Of a stretch of DNA of 64,000 nucleotides, positions 24,160 to 36,416 are shown one piece after another. The stretch lies in NCBI RefSeq assembly GCF_910589235.1, contig NC_060956.1:5900499-5964498 (forward strand), in the 5' to 3' direction. Position 1 is the stretch's first letter, and each line of letters begins with the position of its first letter. Both the position numbers and the translations under genes were made by a program. The notes under the pieces were generated by a model. It did not search any database. It worked only from the letters and a program-made list of their open reading frames with translations, and was not told the DNA's origin. Origin of the DNA: Vespa crabro. Lineage: Eukaryota; Arthropoda; Insecta; Hymenoptera; Vespidae.

Positions 24160-24306
24160 ATTTGTAAAACGAAAATTCTCTCGATAATTCGATCAATAAT
24201 TTCAGCTTTAACACTTCAACGAGATCACTTTATCTTCTGTTATTATAAGATAATTTTCTTGTATTATTATCTATATCACAGGAATGTACTCGTAATCACA
24301 AATTAA

Positions 24307-24352
24307 GAGAGAGAGATAAAGAGAGAGAGAGAAAGAGAGAGAGAGAAAGACA
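24307..24352. repeat. (GA)n microsatellite in Orct 5' leader
   Basis: Interrupted GA repeat lying between the predicted Orct initiator (24635) and its start codon (24159), so it would be transcribed as a CU-rich leader. Confidence 0.9.
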
Positions 24353-24631
24353 AAGAGATATAGAGACAATAATTTTTATCGCTTAACAACCACTGTCGAC
24401 GTTTATCTCAAATCTTAAAATTTGTAACATTATATAATGATTTCTATAAGAAATTTATTATATGATCTTTTAATAAATAGATTATAAATTATAATGTCTA
24501 TATGAAAATTTTAACTAGAAGCACGTTCGTGTGACGATCGGACATTTGAAAAAGGGACTACGTCGCAACCGAGTCAGGCTAATCCCGTGCTGTCATCAAA
24601 AACGGGTAAATCCTGACAGAAGAGACATCAT

Positions 24632-24665
24632 CACTGAAACGTTTGCTCCTTAGGCTGCCTATATA
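24632..24665 (-). promoter_or_regulatory. TATA box plus initiator for Orct
   Basis: On the minus strand TATATAGG begins at 24665 and TCAGTG, a perfect arthropod initiator, has its A at 24635, exactly 30 bases downstream. This is the textbook TATA-to-start spacing. It predicts a 5' leader of about 475 nt before the ATG at 24159. No RNA evidence is available. Confidence 0.5.
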
Positions 24666-24690
24666 GCTATCGACCAGGAGTTTATTCTTC

Positions 24691-24694
<4 letters not shown>

Positions 24695-24744
<50 letters not shown>
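24695..24744. repeat. (CT)n microsatellite upstream of Orct promoter
   Basis: A nearly pure run of about 25 CT units, 30 bp upstream of the Orct TATA box (reading on the minus strand it is a GA repeat). GA/CT tracts near promoters can bind GAGA-type factors in insects; that role is inference. Confidence 0.9.
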
Positions 24745-24750
<6 letters not shown>

Positions 24751-26417
24751 TTCTTTCTTTTTCTCTCTCCCTCTCACGCTTTTGCTCTCACTTACTTTGT
24801 AAAAAATAGAATTCAATATTGACTAAACGACATTGAACGCAATGTAATTTGCGGTGATTGTCCTTGCCGTTGATTTTATATGATATTTATTCTCTCATTT
24901 TGTTATCCAGATATGTATCAAATAAATTGTAAACATAATATATTTTATAATCAAATAATGAATTTGAATTGATCCTATTTGAATTCTAAGCTGATCTGCA
25001 AGGTACATTTCTGGAATTTCGCGATTTTATGATATTGATAAGTAACTTGTAACAATTTATTACTTAATAAATAGAGATTAATTTATTACTAAATAAATAG
25101 AGAGTGATTTGATTTTTCGATACTTTCGACGGATTCTCTAATAAAAAGCATGATAGTTTTAATATAATAAATAAGATACTATAATAATGTATACAATGTA
25201 CCTTTAACATTTTCCTATCTAGATTAATTGGCTGATCATTCATATATACCGGAATTACATTCAAGTCGTTTATAAGTACATATACTACGTCACTTTGGTA
25301 TGCGGTATACTTTACTGCATTACGATAAAAAATATATTTGCGTTAATATGAAATATCTTCTCCCTTAAAACATTCATCATGCTTTTGAAGGTTTTCTAAA
25401 AAATTTATTATAATTTTTATATTTGCTTTGATAATCATTATTCCTAATTATCTAACGGGTTATCAGAAATATTTACTCATAAGTAGAAATATTTAGTATT
25501 ATTAATCTAAAAAATGAAATATTTAAATAAATATAATATGCTTGATAAATTGTTTAATAAATTGAAAATGTCCTTATGGTATTTAAGTAAACTCTGCAAG
25601 AGCTATTTGACCGAAGTAGAAAGTTTTATCAAAGAATGAAAAAGCGAGAATTGAATTTGGCGCGAAAAAAAGGCGGTATTTTTAAATAACCATACACTGA
25701 TTTGAGTAGTTATTCTAAATACGGAACGCATTGATTACTTTCTATTTCTATCGTAGTTCGATACATCCTAAGTAGGAATGTTTTTAATAGTAAAAATACG
25801 ATCATCTAATTTTCATAGATCTCTTTAAGAAAATCCGTTGTTTTTTTATCAAATTCATTGTACAGTTCCGGTATGTATGTAAATACTAGATATATCTTCT
25901 TCCTGTTCTTATAAGAGAAGAATTCCATGTAAAGTTGACGTTCAATGAATGTAGATGTATCCGCGCTTCGTTAGACATGAAAACGTCAAAGGAAATGTTT
26001 TAAAAGTTTTCACGAAAGTTCGATCAATTAATCACATATTTTTATCTTCAAATGGTCTAGATACAAATCTATACATAATGCAGAATGAAAAACGCCTTGA
26101 TGCATGAATACAGAAAGAATGATTATCTGTAAACTGATAACTAATCGACAAAGAAATAAAATTATCACAAATATAACAAAAGTATAATCAGATAATTCGT
26201 AATAGTGATTAGACAAGAGATTGATATTTTGATTTTGTTGATTATTTTTAATAAAAAAGTATAATAGATAAGATAATAGATAAGCTTATTCAATTTAACC
26301 ATGCAAGCATTCGTAAGATGGTTATTTATTTCTTTTTAAAACGTGACAGAAATATCTTGAATATCTGTTGAAAAAGCATAGCGTTCTAAAAAAGAGGAAA
26401 TATATATGTAGCTATTA

Positions 26418-26452
26418 TATATAGAGTTTTGTATCTGTTATATAAATCAGTG
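26418..26452 (+). promoter_or_regulatory. TATA box plus initiator for MGAT4
   Basis: TATATAG starts at 26418 and the initiator TCAGTG has its A at 26449, 31 bases downstream, the expected distance. The predicted 5' leader to the ATG at 26564 is 115 nt. AT-richness makes TATA strings common here, so the support rests on the initiator match and spacing. Confidence 0.42.
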
Positions 26453-26563
26453 TGAGTGAAATTAATATGAAAGCTATTCGACAACCGTTTGGTGTTTTTA
26501 TACAAAAGACATTCTTCTATGCATAAGGTTATGAGTGTAATCATCATGTAGTTTAACATAAAA

Positions 26564-29171
26564 ATGATGTCTCATATCGTAGCTCTGAGTTCTATACGAA
26601 GACGATGTATTATCATATTGTCAATAGTATTAGTGCCATGTACCATTTTAAATCTTTTGTCCTCATCGGATTTGCACGAAGAAACAATGTTGCAGAATAA
26701 TATCGCTGAATTACAAGTAAAGCTTGAACATTTACATGCCAAGTATATCAGTAGCCAGGAAGAAATAAATATATTATCACATCAATTACTACAATTAGTA
26801 GAAAGCAATCATATTTTACCTGATCTTCAATATCTGATCAATAATGGTACATCTAATATAACAAATATAAAATTACCATCTATATACAACTTTCTTCCAC
26901 ATTTTTTAAATGATCCGAATAGTTTGCGTCCTGCATTCATACAAAGCAAAGGACGTTCCGGAGTAAGCATGGTATTAGGTATACCAACTGTTAAAAGAGA
27001 AGTGCAGAGCTATTTAATGGCTACATTAAAAAATTTAATAGATCGTATGAGCCCTGCAGAAATACTTGATACCTTGATAATAGTATTAGTAGCTGAAGTA
27101 AGTATATTTACTTAAGTTGCTTTAAATCTACTTATGTTTTAATCTAGTTAATACGTTCCTTTTTTTATAGACAGATTTGGATTATGTGACTTATGTTGCA
27201 AAGCAAATTGAAGTACAGTAAGTCTATATTTTTTACATGATCTACCTGAATTTAAATGAACATGTTTTGGATATGTCTGTATATCTCCTATTTCATAGCA
27301 ACTGAATTATATGTATTATAATCATTAGATTAGAGTACTGTAGTGATAGATTGCTTCTTGCATTTATATAATTATATTTGATACTTAAACTATTACACTT
27401 ACTAATACAGCATGGAAATATTACAGACATTTATTATCAATTTAAAAAATCATCACACTAAAAAAATTATCATAAGATTAAGGTCTGAAAAGATTATCAT
27501 ATATATATATATATACGCACGCGCGCGCGTGTGTGTTATGTATTGTTTTTTATTAATAACTAAAACACATTCTGTTGTCTATTATTAAATTATTCTAGAT
27601 TTCCAAATGAATATGAAACTGGAGTAATTGATGTGATATCTCCGTCTTCATCATATTATCCACAGTTATCTAAATTGCGAGATACTTTAGGAGATGATCA
27701 TCAACGTGTGGTTTGGAGGTCAAAACAAAATCTGGATTTTGCATTTCTCATGTCATATGCTCAGACAAAAGGAATGTTTTATATACAACTAGAAGATGAT
27801 ATTTTAGCTAAAAAAAATTTTATAACTACTATGAAATCATTTGCTTTACAAAAAGTTAGCACAAAAGAGAATTGGTTTGTATTGGACTTTTGTCAATTGG
27901 GATTTATAGGTATGTTTTACTCATATTAATCTAAATTAATCATATATTTCATAATAAAAAGTAACATGATAACAATATAAGCAATAACATCATTGAATTC
28001 TCCATATTTTCTTGTGGTTTAGGAAAATTATTTAAATGTGTGGAACTGCCATGGTTAATCCAATTTTTTCTAATGTTTCATAATGATAAACCTGTAGATT
28101 GGCTATTAGATCATTTAATTTCAACAAAAGTGTGCAGTCTCGATAAAGACAGTGTAAGTATAATTGTAGTTAAATAAACTTTTATTAAATTTTTTCTTTT
28201 TTTTTTTTTTATTGTAATTATTTCCTTTTACATTTGATATATTGTAGAAACATTGTAAGATGGCTAAAGCAGAACTCTGGATACATTATAAGCCTTCACT
28301 TTTTCAACATATAGGAACACATTCTTCGTTGAAAGGGAAAGTACAAAAACTTAAGGTATCTTATCCAATTTAACCACGTGTGTACGCGCATCTCTGTTTA
28401 TATACTATATGCAATCAAAGTGTTTTCTAATTGTTATTACATTTAAATCGTAGGATAAACAATTCGGCAAAATTACTTTATACTATGCACATGAAAATCC
28501 GGATGCAATGGTGGAAACTCGAATTAAACCATACAAACAATATACATTGCAAAAAGCCTATAAAGGAGAATCATTCTTTTGGGGGCTATTACCGCAACCA
28601 GGAGATCACCTAAAATTTAAATTTACACATTCTATTTTTATAAAAAGGTTAATATTTTATTAAAATTATTTTTTATCATTTTACTAATTATATATTTCAA
28701 TTTAGGTACTTATTTAGAAGTGGAAATCCCGAACATCCATCTGATAGATTTTATAATACAACTGTTGAAGTGTTACCTGAAATGTTTAAATTTATAGATA
28801 GAAATAATAATGATATAACAGAAGATGGTTATATTATTATAGGTCAGTAACAATATGATTAATATTAAAGATATCATATAATCATATAAAATTTTTTAAT
28901 CAGAATTTTTAATGAAAAATATATAAATAAATAGGTAAATTTGATGCTCTTGGAATTGCTCAAGGAACAGTAGACAAAAAATATGGAAGAATATCTGTTC
29001 TCAGATTGACTGTGCATAGTGAAAGCGAAAATTGGGCCATTTTATCTGAGGTAAAACTTTTATTAATATTTTCTGGTTTTTTATTTGTAATTACTAGGAT
29101 CGATTTCTTTTATTGATAGAAATTTTTATACTATTGAACAGATTCATATAGTAGAAGATCAACCAAGCTGA
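26564..29171 (+). CDS. Mgat4: Alpha-1,3-mannosyl-glycoprotein 4-beta-N-acetylglucosaminyltransferase (MGAT4)
   Basis: Nine exons join in phase: 26564-27097, 27171-27217, 27599-27909, 28023-28153, 28248-28355, 28454-28647, 28706-28842, 28935-29050 and 29142-29171, giving 535 residues, the same length as human MGAT4A. The architecture is a type II Golgi protein: short cytosolic tail with RRR, one membrane anchor (about residues 14-31), a coiled-coil stem (about 38-80), then the catalytic domain. The acidic metal/sugar-nucleotide motif is LEDD at 258-261, followed by WFVLDFCQLGFIG and HIGTHSSLKGK, all characteristic of GnT-IV. The enzyme adds the beta-1,4 GlcNAc branch to the alpha-1,3 mannose arm of N-glycans. 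The last exon is only 30 nt including the stop codon. Confidence 0.94.
27498..27536. repeat. (TA)n(CG)n(TG)n compound repeat in MGAT4 intron 2
   Basis: TA units run into CGCGCG and then TGTGTG. The alternating purine-pyrimidine tract has Z-DNA potential. It is intronic. Confidence 0.85.
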
Positions 29172-29685
29172 CCCTTGGATCAAGAATTTCATCAATATTT
29201 TCGGTATCATTTGCATGGCTAAAATGCTTGAGCTATTCTTTAGTTATTAAAATTTTCATAGTTGCTAAATTATATTGATTTATTTTAACAGCATTATGTG
29301 CCAAGTAGATCACTGATAAATTCTAGACAAAATATTGTGATTCGTTTATGCGTGCTATATATAAAATATTGTTAAATTATTACATTTCTGCAATTGTTCA
29401 AAATTTTACACATTAGTAAACATATATAAAGAAATGTGATCTACAGTGCAAAGTGGTACTGTATTAAACTTTATTTCTACTTACTTATACATAGTATATG
29501 CTAAGTTTCTTTAAATTGTTACTAGAATAATTTTAAATCATTTGTGAATGATGTATTTATTTTTTTAGAAAATGTACCTGCTGGATCAGTATGTAGTAAT
29601 TATGCGTAAAAATTTTTATTAAGTTCATGATTTAATATATTTTATTTATTCTACAAATATGTTGTATATACGTATATGAAATATA

Positions 29686-29689
<4 letters not shown>

Positions 29690-29774
<85 letters not shown>
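29690..29774. repeat. Pure (TA)n microsatellite
   Basis: About forty uninterrupted TA units. It generates Tyr-Ile frames on both strands. Confidence 0.98.
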
Positions 29775-29775
<1 letters not shown>

Positions 29776-30188
29776 TGTTATTATATATAGTGAAACCAGC
29801 AAATCTGCAGTATACTTTATACTGTATTGTGATAACAAATATAATTCGCATCTATTACAAACGAGATATTAATATTTTACTTCAAAATAATATTAATGTC
29901 TGTTAATGAATGTTGATAAAGCATTTATATTTTCTTTCAGAATTATTAATTTATAAAATTTCATTAAGAAAAAGAAGGCATAACAACTTAAAAAAGAATC
30001 TAACTGACATTATATTCTAAAAATTTATAAATCATGATTTTTTTGATACTTGAAATCTTTACAATCTCGTTTGTATACTACAACTTGTGCAACTTCTTAT
30101 AAAAATATATGAGCCAAATTATTTTGGAAACAACTACAAAGAAAAGAGAAAAAAAAATTTTTTTCCTTTTTTCTTCATAAATACATTT

Positions 30189-30208
30189 GTATATATGTAT
30201 ATATATAC

Positions 30209-30277
<69 letters not shown>

Positions 30278-30300
30278 CACGTATATATATACATATTTTT
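30189..30300. repeat. Interrupted (TA)n/(TG)n microsatellite
   Basis: TA-rich array with periodic CATG and CACG interruptions. Confidence 0.92.
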
Positions 30301-30493
30301 ATGCGCGCGATTTGTACGCAGAATGTGATTCACTTTAACTTTTAAACAAACTAATTAAATATTGAAATTAATAAAAGTCTATTAATATGAAATTACCTAA
30401 AGTTTTACTACTTGTATTATACAAAGCATGGTTGGTATATTTTAATCATTATACTGTTTTTATAACAGTGATACTGCTTTTGTCCAGGAAAAG

Positions 30494-30607
30494 TTGTTGA
30501 CGACTTCGATTAAGTAGTAACTAGTTGATTACTTTTGAAAAAAAAAACAAAAGATACAAATAAAAGCTGTGCAGTTCACGAGGCACGGCGATGTCAAATA
30601 GTGGAAA
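30494..30607 (+). repeat. LTR-like direct repeat, copy 1
   Basis: This 114-bp sequence starts TTGTTGACGACTTCG, has a central A-run, an AATAAA signal and a GC-richer end (GCAGTTCACGAGGCACGGCG). It is repeated in the same orientation at 31642-31758 with few differences. The TG start and internal AATAAA recall a short LTR; no CA end, primer site or target duplication is visible, so the class is unknown. Confidence 0.85.
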
Positions 30608-30840
30608 AATTATAATAGTTAATTATTGTATGGTATAATTGATTAACATATAAATATAAATATAAATTTTATTCTTTATAGATTTTATATTATTTTTATA
30701 TTATAGCATCTACATAATTCTAAATGAAATAATATTTTACTTCACTTGTGTATTTTGTTAAAAACTTTTTATAATAATATTTACACAGTTTTTGCAGTAA
30801 TATTATAAAACTGTTTCATAATATTTATACAGTTTTTTTC

Positions 30841-31440
30841 CCTATTGAGGACTCAACCAAAGTGGAACAAGAAGTAGTAATGATAATTAGATCTAACATT
30901 ACTTATTCTTATAATTATTATTACATGTAATATAGATTAACATAACACTTCATGTATTTGTAATTAAAATTTTAACAAATATGTATTCTACCATATCATA
31001 GTATTGGATTATAATGGAAAGCACAATTCTTATTGGAAATATTTTATGTTAATAATTGGTGGACAAATCTGCTGTATATTAATAACTATGTAAGTATAAA
31101 AGAATATGCAAGTGTCAAATTATGCTTACTTAATTACAAAAGTATCTAATTTTATACTCTTATATACTCTTATATACTTACATAGTTATTGATATATAAC
31201 ATAGATTTACTCATCAATTATTATATTAATATAATAATCTTCTTTCCAATAAGATTTTTCCTTTCAATATAATTTAATATCAAGATTAGGTAGAATATAA
31301 ATTTGGAAAAAGATTACAAATGTATGAAGTGGTATTAATCTCAATATATTATATATATGTATAATAATTATAAAAATAAATCATATCATGGCCATTTATT
31401 ATTACTACTTTCTTTTCCTTATCATCCTTAATAGGGGAAG
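30841..31440. repeat. ~600-bp imperfect palindrome (foldback)
   Basis: Left arm about 30841-31104 aligns with the reverse complement of about 31163-31440 over nearly its full length. Anchor matches include AATAACTATGTAAGTATA (31081) with its complement at 31173, CTTATTGGAAA with its complement near 31250, TATTCTACC with GGTAGAATA, and CTATTGAGG at the far left with CCTTAATAG at the far right. The arms have diverged by many substitutions and small indels. The spacer is about 60 bp. Confidence 0.75.
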
Positions 31441-31641
31441 TAGTAGAACATACCTTCCCAAACTTTATCGATCTGTTACACTTATATAACACTTATAATG
31501 TGCTTAAGAGCATACTACCAAGATCTGATGTTTTTATGGAGTCCTTAAAGATCTTTCTTCTTTAGTTTAGTGCCTTTTAACATTATACCCAAGATCTGGT
31601 TCTTATTACCCAATCTAATTTTCTAGCCAAGATGAATATAA

Positions 31642-31758
31642 TTGTTGACGACTTCGATTAAGTAGTAACTAGTTGATTACTTTTGAAAAAAAAAAAAGCA
31701 AAAAATACAAATAAAAGCTATGCAGTTCACGAGGTATGGCGATGTGAAATAGTGGAAA
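31642..31758 (+). repeat. LTR-like direct repeat, copy 2
   Basis: 117-bp second copy, same orientation as 30494-30607, with a slightly longer A-run and a few transitions. Together the copies bracket the palindrome with 233 and 201 bp of unrelated spacer on the two sides. Confidence 0.85.
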
Positions 31759-32851
31759 TTTTTTTCTCTTAACTTAACAAACCTGCCAAGTAGTCTAAGT
31801 TAGGTAGTCATTTTCTCTCATTTATGTTATTTTTCTTATTCCAGTTCAATTTCTTAAATATTTTCAAGGCCCAAGGTAAACATCTTCGAAGAGATCGTCT
31901 CTCCCTGATATATTCTTACAGCTACCATATGACATATTCCTTTCAGTCTTTACATGCAGATTTACGCAGGATGTGACAAGTTTTTAAAAATATTTTATAT
32001 CTATGATGTAAGGTTCGTCGATACGACAATCTGCTAATAATTTCTAAACTTCTTATTCTTATTTAAGAAAATAAGCATTACAAAATTAAAAAAAAAAAAT
32101 AAAAATATATAATCAGAGTACGTTTATATAGGACAGAATATAAAGTTTCTTATAAATGTAATTACAAAATAATATTTTACTTGTCAATAAATTTTAACAT
32201 CAATAGAAAACTTAATTATTTTGATATGATTATTAAAGATTTTGATTAATTATCTTTATACACATATAAAAATATTATATTATAATATTCTAAAATATTA
32301 TTTTTTGCACTTAATTCTTTAAGAAGTTTCTTTACAGCTACTTTTACATCGATTGCTTTACATATACATGCTTTACATGCCATTCGTAATTATTCTTTAT
32401 ATATAAAAATTCAATTTACTGAATTATTTTATAAAGCATGATATATCTACAGAATTGTAAAAGAAATTTCTGAAATACAAAGCAATTATATTTCTGTAAA
32501 TACAAATAAATTTTTAGAGACAAATAAATATAATCTTGTAAAAAAAAGGCAGAAGCACAATCTTAATTGAACAAGGAAAACTTTTTTAACGCAGACAAAT
32601 AATGTATTTTATTATGGATTGAACATTAACTTAGCATAACATTTGACATTTTTGATATTTTGTTGCATCATATAAATTATTGGTTTTTTATTCAAGTTAA
32701 ATGTCAATAAATTTACACAGACATTTTTGAACTTGTATATTATAATAGTTCTATTACAAATTAAATATTATATATAGAAAGGAACAACAATACTTGATGT
32801 TCATAGAATGTTCATTTTTCTACAATTAACTATTGATAATATTTGTTTACA

Positions 32852-32932
32852 TTATTCTTTTTTATCCTTAGGAGTAGGAGGATACCAATTAAGGTAAATT
32901 AATCCTGATGTTTTAGCCTATGAAAAAAGAAT

Positions 32933-32989
<57 letters not shown>

Positions 32990-33800
32990 ATATGTATATA
33001 TGTATATATATTACTTTTTATATTCCATGCATTATAAACAATTAAGTATAAAAGATTCTACTTACCACAATGAAAGTAACTACAGTCATGGCAAGACAAG
33101 CAGCTAACTGTATATTATAAGATGCCTGCTTTTTATCATTAGCTTTTTGCCATGATCCTTGTGGAACTGGTAGGTCATCCATTGATGGTGGTTTATAATT
33201 TGTAGGTCCATAAATTGAATAGGAACGATTACCTATAAGTAAGATAATAATCACTCATCATAAATTATAAAACATTCTTATGCTTTTTATAATATAATTA
33301 ATGAATTTTATTAGTGGGCTTATTAAATGTTCATACTTTCTAGATTACTTATAAACATATAAAATATACTACTACAATTAAATATAGTAGGAATTATAAT
33401 TATATCATTTTTTTGTATGTATATTAATATTAATTACATTTTTTCGTTTATTATGAAATATATTGAATCAAATCTCTTTTAATCTTAAAAATAAAAATAT
33501 AGTTAACATATGCATATATATATATATATATACACACCCATATATAACATTATTTAACCTTTGATCAAATTAACTATTATTATTGGAATATAGTAATATG
33601 TAATTTACATTTTGAAAAATGTGTAATAAAAATTATATACATACAGAAATAAATTAACGCAATTTTTAATTTATAAATGCAATATTATTATGTAAGAATT
33701 TGTATTATAGAATTATTTAGTTATAAAGTATATTAATATTTATTTTCTTACTCATTCGAGGAACATTTTGTATAACAGATCGCACTATGTGTTTAAACAT
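32852..33800 (-). CDS. COX7B-like cytochrome c oxidase subunit (deltamethrin-resistance prag01 family)
   Basis: Three minus-strand exons, 33752-33800, 33066-33232 and 32852-32917, join in phase to 93 residues. The basic N-terminus is a plausible mitochondrial presequence. The body has YGPTNYKPPSMDDLPVPQGSW, the hallmark of the insect prag01/deltamethrin-resistance family, followed by one membrane span near residues 58-80 and a short C-terminus ending in PTPKDKKE. The Drosophila member CG7630 has been reported as the COX7B homologue of complex IV, so a role in cytochrome c oxidase assembly or stability in the inner membrane is inferred. The second intron contains a long TA microsatellite. The gene is divergent from the CFAP221-like gene, with only 321 bp between start codons. 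Confidence 0.8.
32936..33009. repeat. (TA)n/(TATG)n microsatellite in COX7B intron 2
   Basis: A TA run followed by four TATG-type units occupies about half of the 148-nt intron. Confidence 0.95.
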
Positions 33801-34121
33801 CTTTTATAATTAAATTTTTTATAATTTTTTTAAGGAGAAAGCTTTCGTATCTACTCGAATGTCTCAAGAGGAAGAGAACACTAAACTTTAGACAAGAAAC
33901 TATTGAATGCAATTCTTTCATCGAGAGGGAAATTTGCCTTAATGGTAAGTGACTGTTTTACCGATTGAATTTGAAATTTAATAATTTAAATTTAACATGA
34001 AAACAGTAGTCGTTTGATATAAATAATGAAACAAAAGAATTTCGTTTGTAATTATACGATTTATATACAATCGTTCGTTAAATATTATTTTTATTGACCT
34101 TAATAACAAAAGTATTTCAAC
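33801..34121. promoter_or_regulatory. Compact divergent promoter, COX7B/CFAP221-like
   Basis: Only 321 bp separate the two ATGs. A slightly GC-richer segment around 33845-33950 is the best candidate for the start sites. No TATA/initiator pair at correct spacing is evident. Confidence 0.5.
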
Positions 34122-35641
34122 ATGAATTTAAATATTGTATATGAATCCCCGAATATAAATGACGTAAAAACTAGATGTTTAAATGAAAAAAATATAACAA
34201 CACAAATATTCACGAATTCTACATTTAAGCCTATTTTTCTCGAAAAAATAAATTTTGGAAATGTACCTTTGGGAAACATGTAAATATCTTGCTTATAACG
34301 AAACTATAAAAATTATAAAAACTAATATTAAATACTTCTGATTTTTTTATAGTGTACATCATCTTATATTAATACATCCTGCCCCAAATAAAAAAGTTTC
34401 TTTTGTAGTTTTACCATTTACAAAAAATCCTTGTATTGATATTTATCCATTAGAAGGTAAGAATTTATATTATTATTTTTATTGTTTTTCTTATTTTGTA
34501 TTATATTTAGGAAATGTAAAACCAGATTGTAAACCTGCAGAAATTATGGTAATTTATAGACCTTTAAGTTATATTACTATAAATTTTGAATTACAAATAT
34601 ATATACCTGAACTATCCAAAACACATGTAGTAACATTTTATGCACATACTAAACCAAGATTGAAAAGGTACATTGTCGCAATATTACTGCCATTTTAAAA
34701 TGTTAAATATATTAAGTATTATTATTACATCTAAATATTATTCCTTTATTTAGAAATCTACATGAAAATACATATAGACATAAAAAATATATAGAAACTA
34801 AGATAAATAAACTAACTAAGAGAAAACCTATTCTATTAAAGAAAATATACCCTACATTAGAAAATAAACGAAGAACAGATATGATATATAAAGGACATAA
34901 ACAGTATGAAAAAAGATCTTTAGAATGGTCGTACAAAATTCATATGATGCAAGTAGTAAACCATATATATGATAAATACTATGAAAACTTTTGTAATGAA
35001 CATGAATTGAGAGGTAATACTATTTATTATATTATGACTGATTAATCCAAGAATTAAAATAAATCATGTTTTTTTTATCAGATAGGTCCCTTAAATATTT
35101 ATTTATTAGAAATGATTGAACATAAATTAAAATTACAAGATTTATTTTTATATAAATCAGAAGTCTATCGCAAAGAAAATAATCGAGCAATGATTCATCA
35201 TAAACCAAAAATTGGTTTTAATGCCAAATTTCTTTCTATCGAAGAACTACAAATAATTATGATGGAACGCAAATTTAATTGGAATTATTACAAATGTTCA
35301 ACAATTACAACACAGTTTAAAGAGTTAATTAATAGAGATAAATCTATAAAAATAAAACAAAGAATACTTAGAATTGCTTTAAAAGTATGTTTTATTATAT
35401 TGCTTTATTCTTGACAAATACATGAACTATTTTTTCTGTTTTATTTCAGTATCCAGAAACTACAATTCCATTAGATACCAATAAAAAATGGTCTTTATAT
35501 TATTGTAAAATAAACATTTTTATTGAAGCTGCCCGCAAGATCATTTTAAAAAATCGATTAATAAAAATTCTTAAAAAGTTAAATAATTTAACATTTTCTC
35601 AAACAGAAATATTGGAAATAAATAATGAAAGCAGTAAATAA
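34122..35641 (+). CDS. Probable axonemal ASH-domain protein, CFAP221/PCDP1-like
   Basis: Six exons, 34122-34279, 34353-34456, 34511-34667, 34754-35013, 35086-35384 and 35450-35641, join in phase to 389 residues. Residues ~35-140 read as an immunoglobulin-like ASH/MSP-type beta domain (INFGNVPLGN ... AEIMVIYRPLSYITINFELQ ... VVTFYAH), as in cilia and flagella proteins. The rest is highly basic and helical, with EYEKRS-type charged segments and a final AARKIILKNRLIKILKKL helix that resembles the C-terminal part of CFAP221. The assignment is by pattern memory only; other ASH-domain ciliary proteins are possible. It is shorter than vertebrate CFAP221 (~840). In insects such a gene would serve sperm and chordotonal cilia. 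Exon 5 uses the second of two nearby AGs (35085); using the first creates a stop. Confidence 0.6.
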
Positions 35642-36416
35642 TTAACAAATGAAAGTACAAATACTCAAGAAAATTGAGAAAATTAAAGTTAAATTCTGGA
35701 ATAAAATTTTATTAATAATATTATATCCTTATTAATTTTATTAGAAAAAATTTAATTAACTATGTCTTTCCTTAATATTATTACACAATATAATTTATAG
35801 GCAATATTTAATGGCAAATATTTAATTCAATACATTTTTGTCTTATGGAAAATTTGCAAATGATTAGAAACTATCTATACAGTTATTAAATATTAAATAC
35901 AAATTTAAATGTATTATAAGAATATTGAAGTTTATATGCATTGATTAAAATAGAAAGAATTATGTAATATAAAATATTATTATTATAAACATATACTATT
36001 TATAAGATCTAATTACATTCACTTTTAGGAATAAAAAGAAAAAATATATAATTGATTATAATTTGTTATTGGACTAATATAATTCAATATCAATTAATAA
36101 TGAAGATAAAGCAAGTATTCAATTAAATGAACTTACTAACTTATGGTATAAAATGTAAAACGTTACAAGCTCATTAATTCACATACACACATACATATAT
36201 AGTGCCAAATATTTGTACCATGAAAAATTTTTAAATTGAATAACTTCCCACAAGGAATTATTATAATCCTATATAAAATTACAAATATATTTCATATATT
36301 CATGACATTCTGTAAATATAAAGCAATTTATATAAAGCATTTACAATTATAGAATTAAAGCATAAATTAATAAGATATTCAGTATTAAAAATACTGAATT
36401 CGTAACTTTTATTTAT
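35642..36416. other. Convergent 3' gap
   Basis: AT-rich 775-bp gap between the stop codons of the CFAP221-like gene and the zinc-finger gene. Only 3' UTR-type sequence is seen. Confidence 0.6.

Larger units (their letters stand above)
24160..26563. other. Divergent gap between Orct and MGAT4
   Basis: The two genes point away from each other. Besides the Orct core promoter (24632-24665), a (CT)n tract at 24695-24744 and the MGAT4 core promoter (26418-26452), the gap is ordinary AT-rich DNA. No additional gene is recognised; short open frames at 25064-25264 and 26028-26216 lack motifs. Confidence 0.6.
29172..32851. other. Convergent repeat-rich gap between MGAT4 and COX7B
   Basis: No protein gene is recognised in these 3.7 kb. 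The region contains two large TA microsatellites, a ~600-bp imperfect palindrome (30841-31440) and two ~115-bp direct repeats flanking it (30494-30607 and 31642-31758). The remainder is AT-rich and holds the two 3' UTRs at its ends. Confidence 0.65.

Noticed and set aside
29632..30338. Tyr-Ile repeat proteins on both strands
   Set aside because: Produced entirely by (TA)n microsatellites.
35086..35384. Earlier acceptor (AG at 35081) for exon 5 of the CFAP221-like gene
   Set aside because: It gives a stop after about a dozen codons; the AG at 35085 keeps a long open frame.
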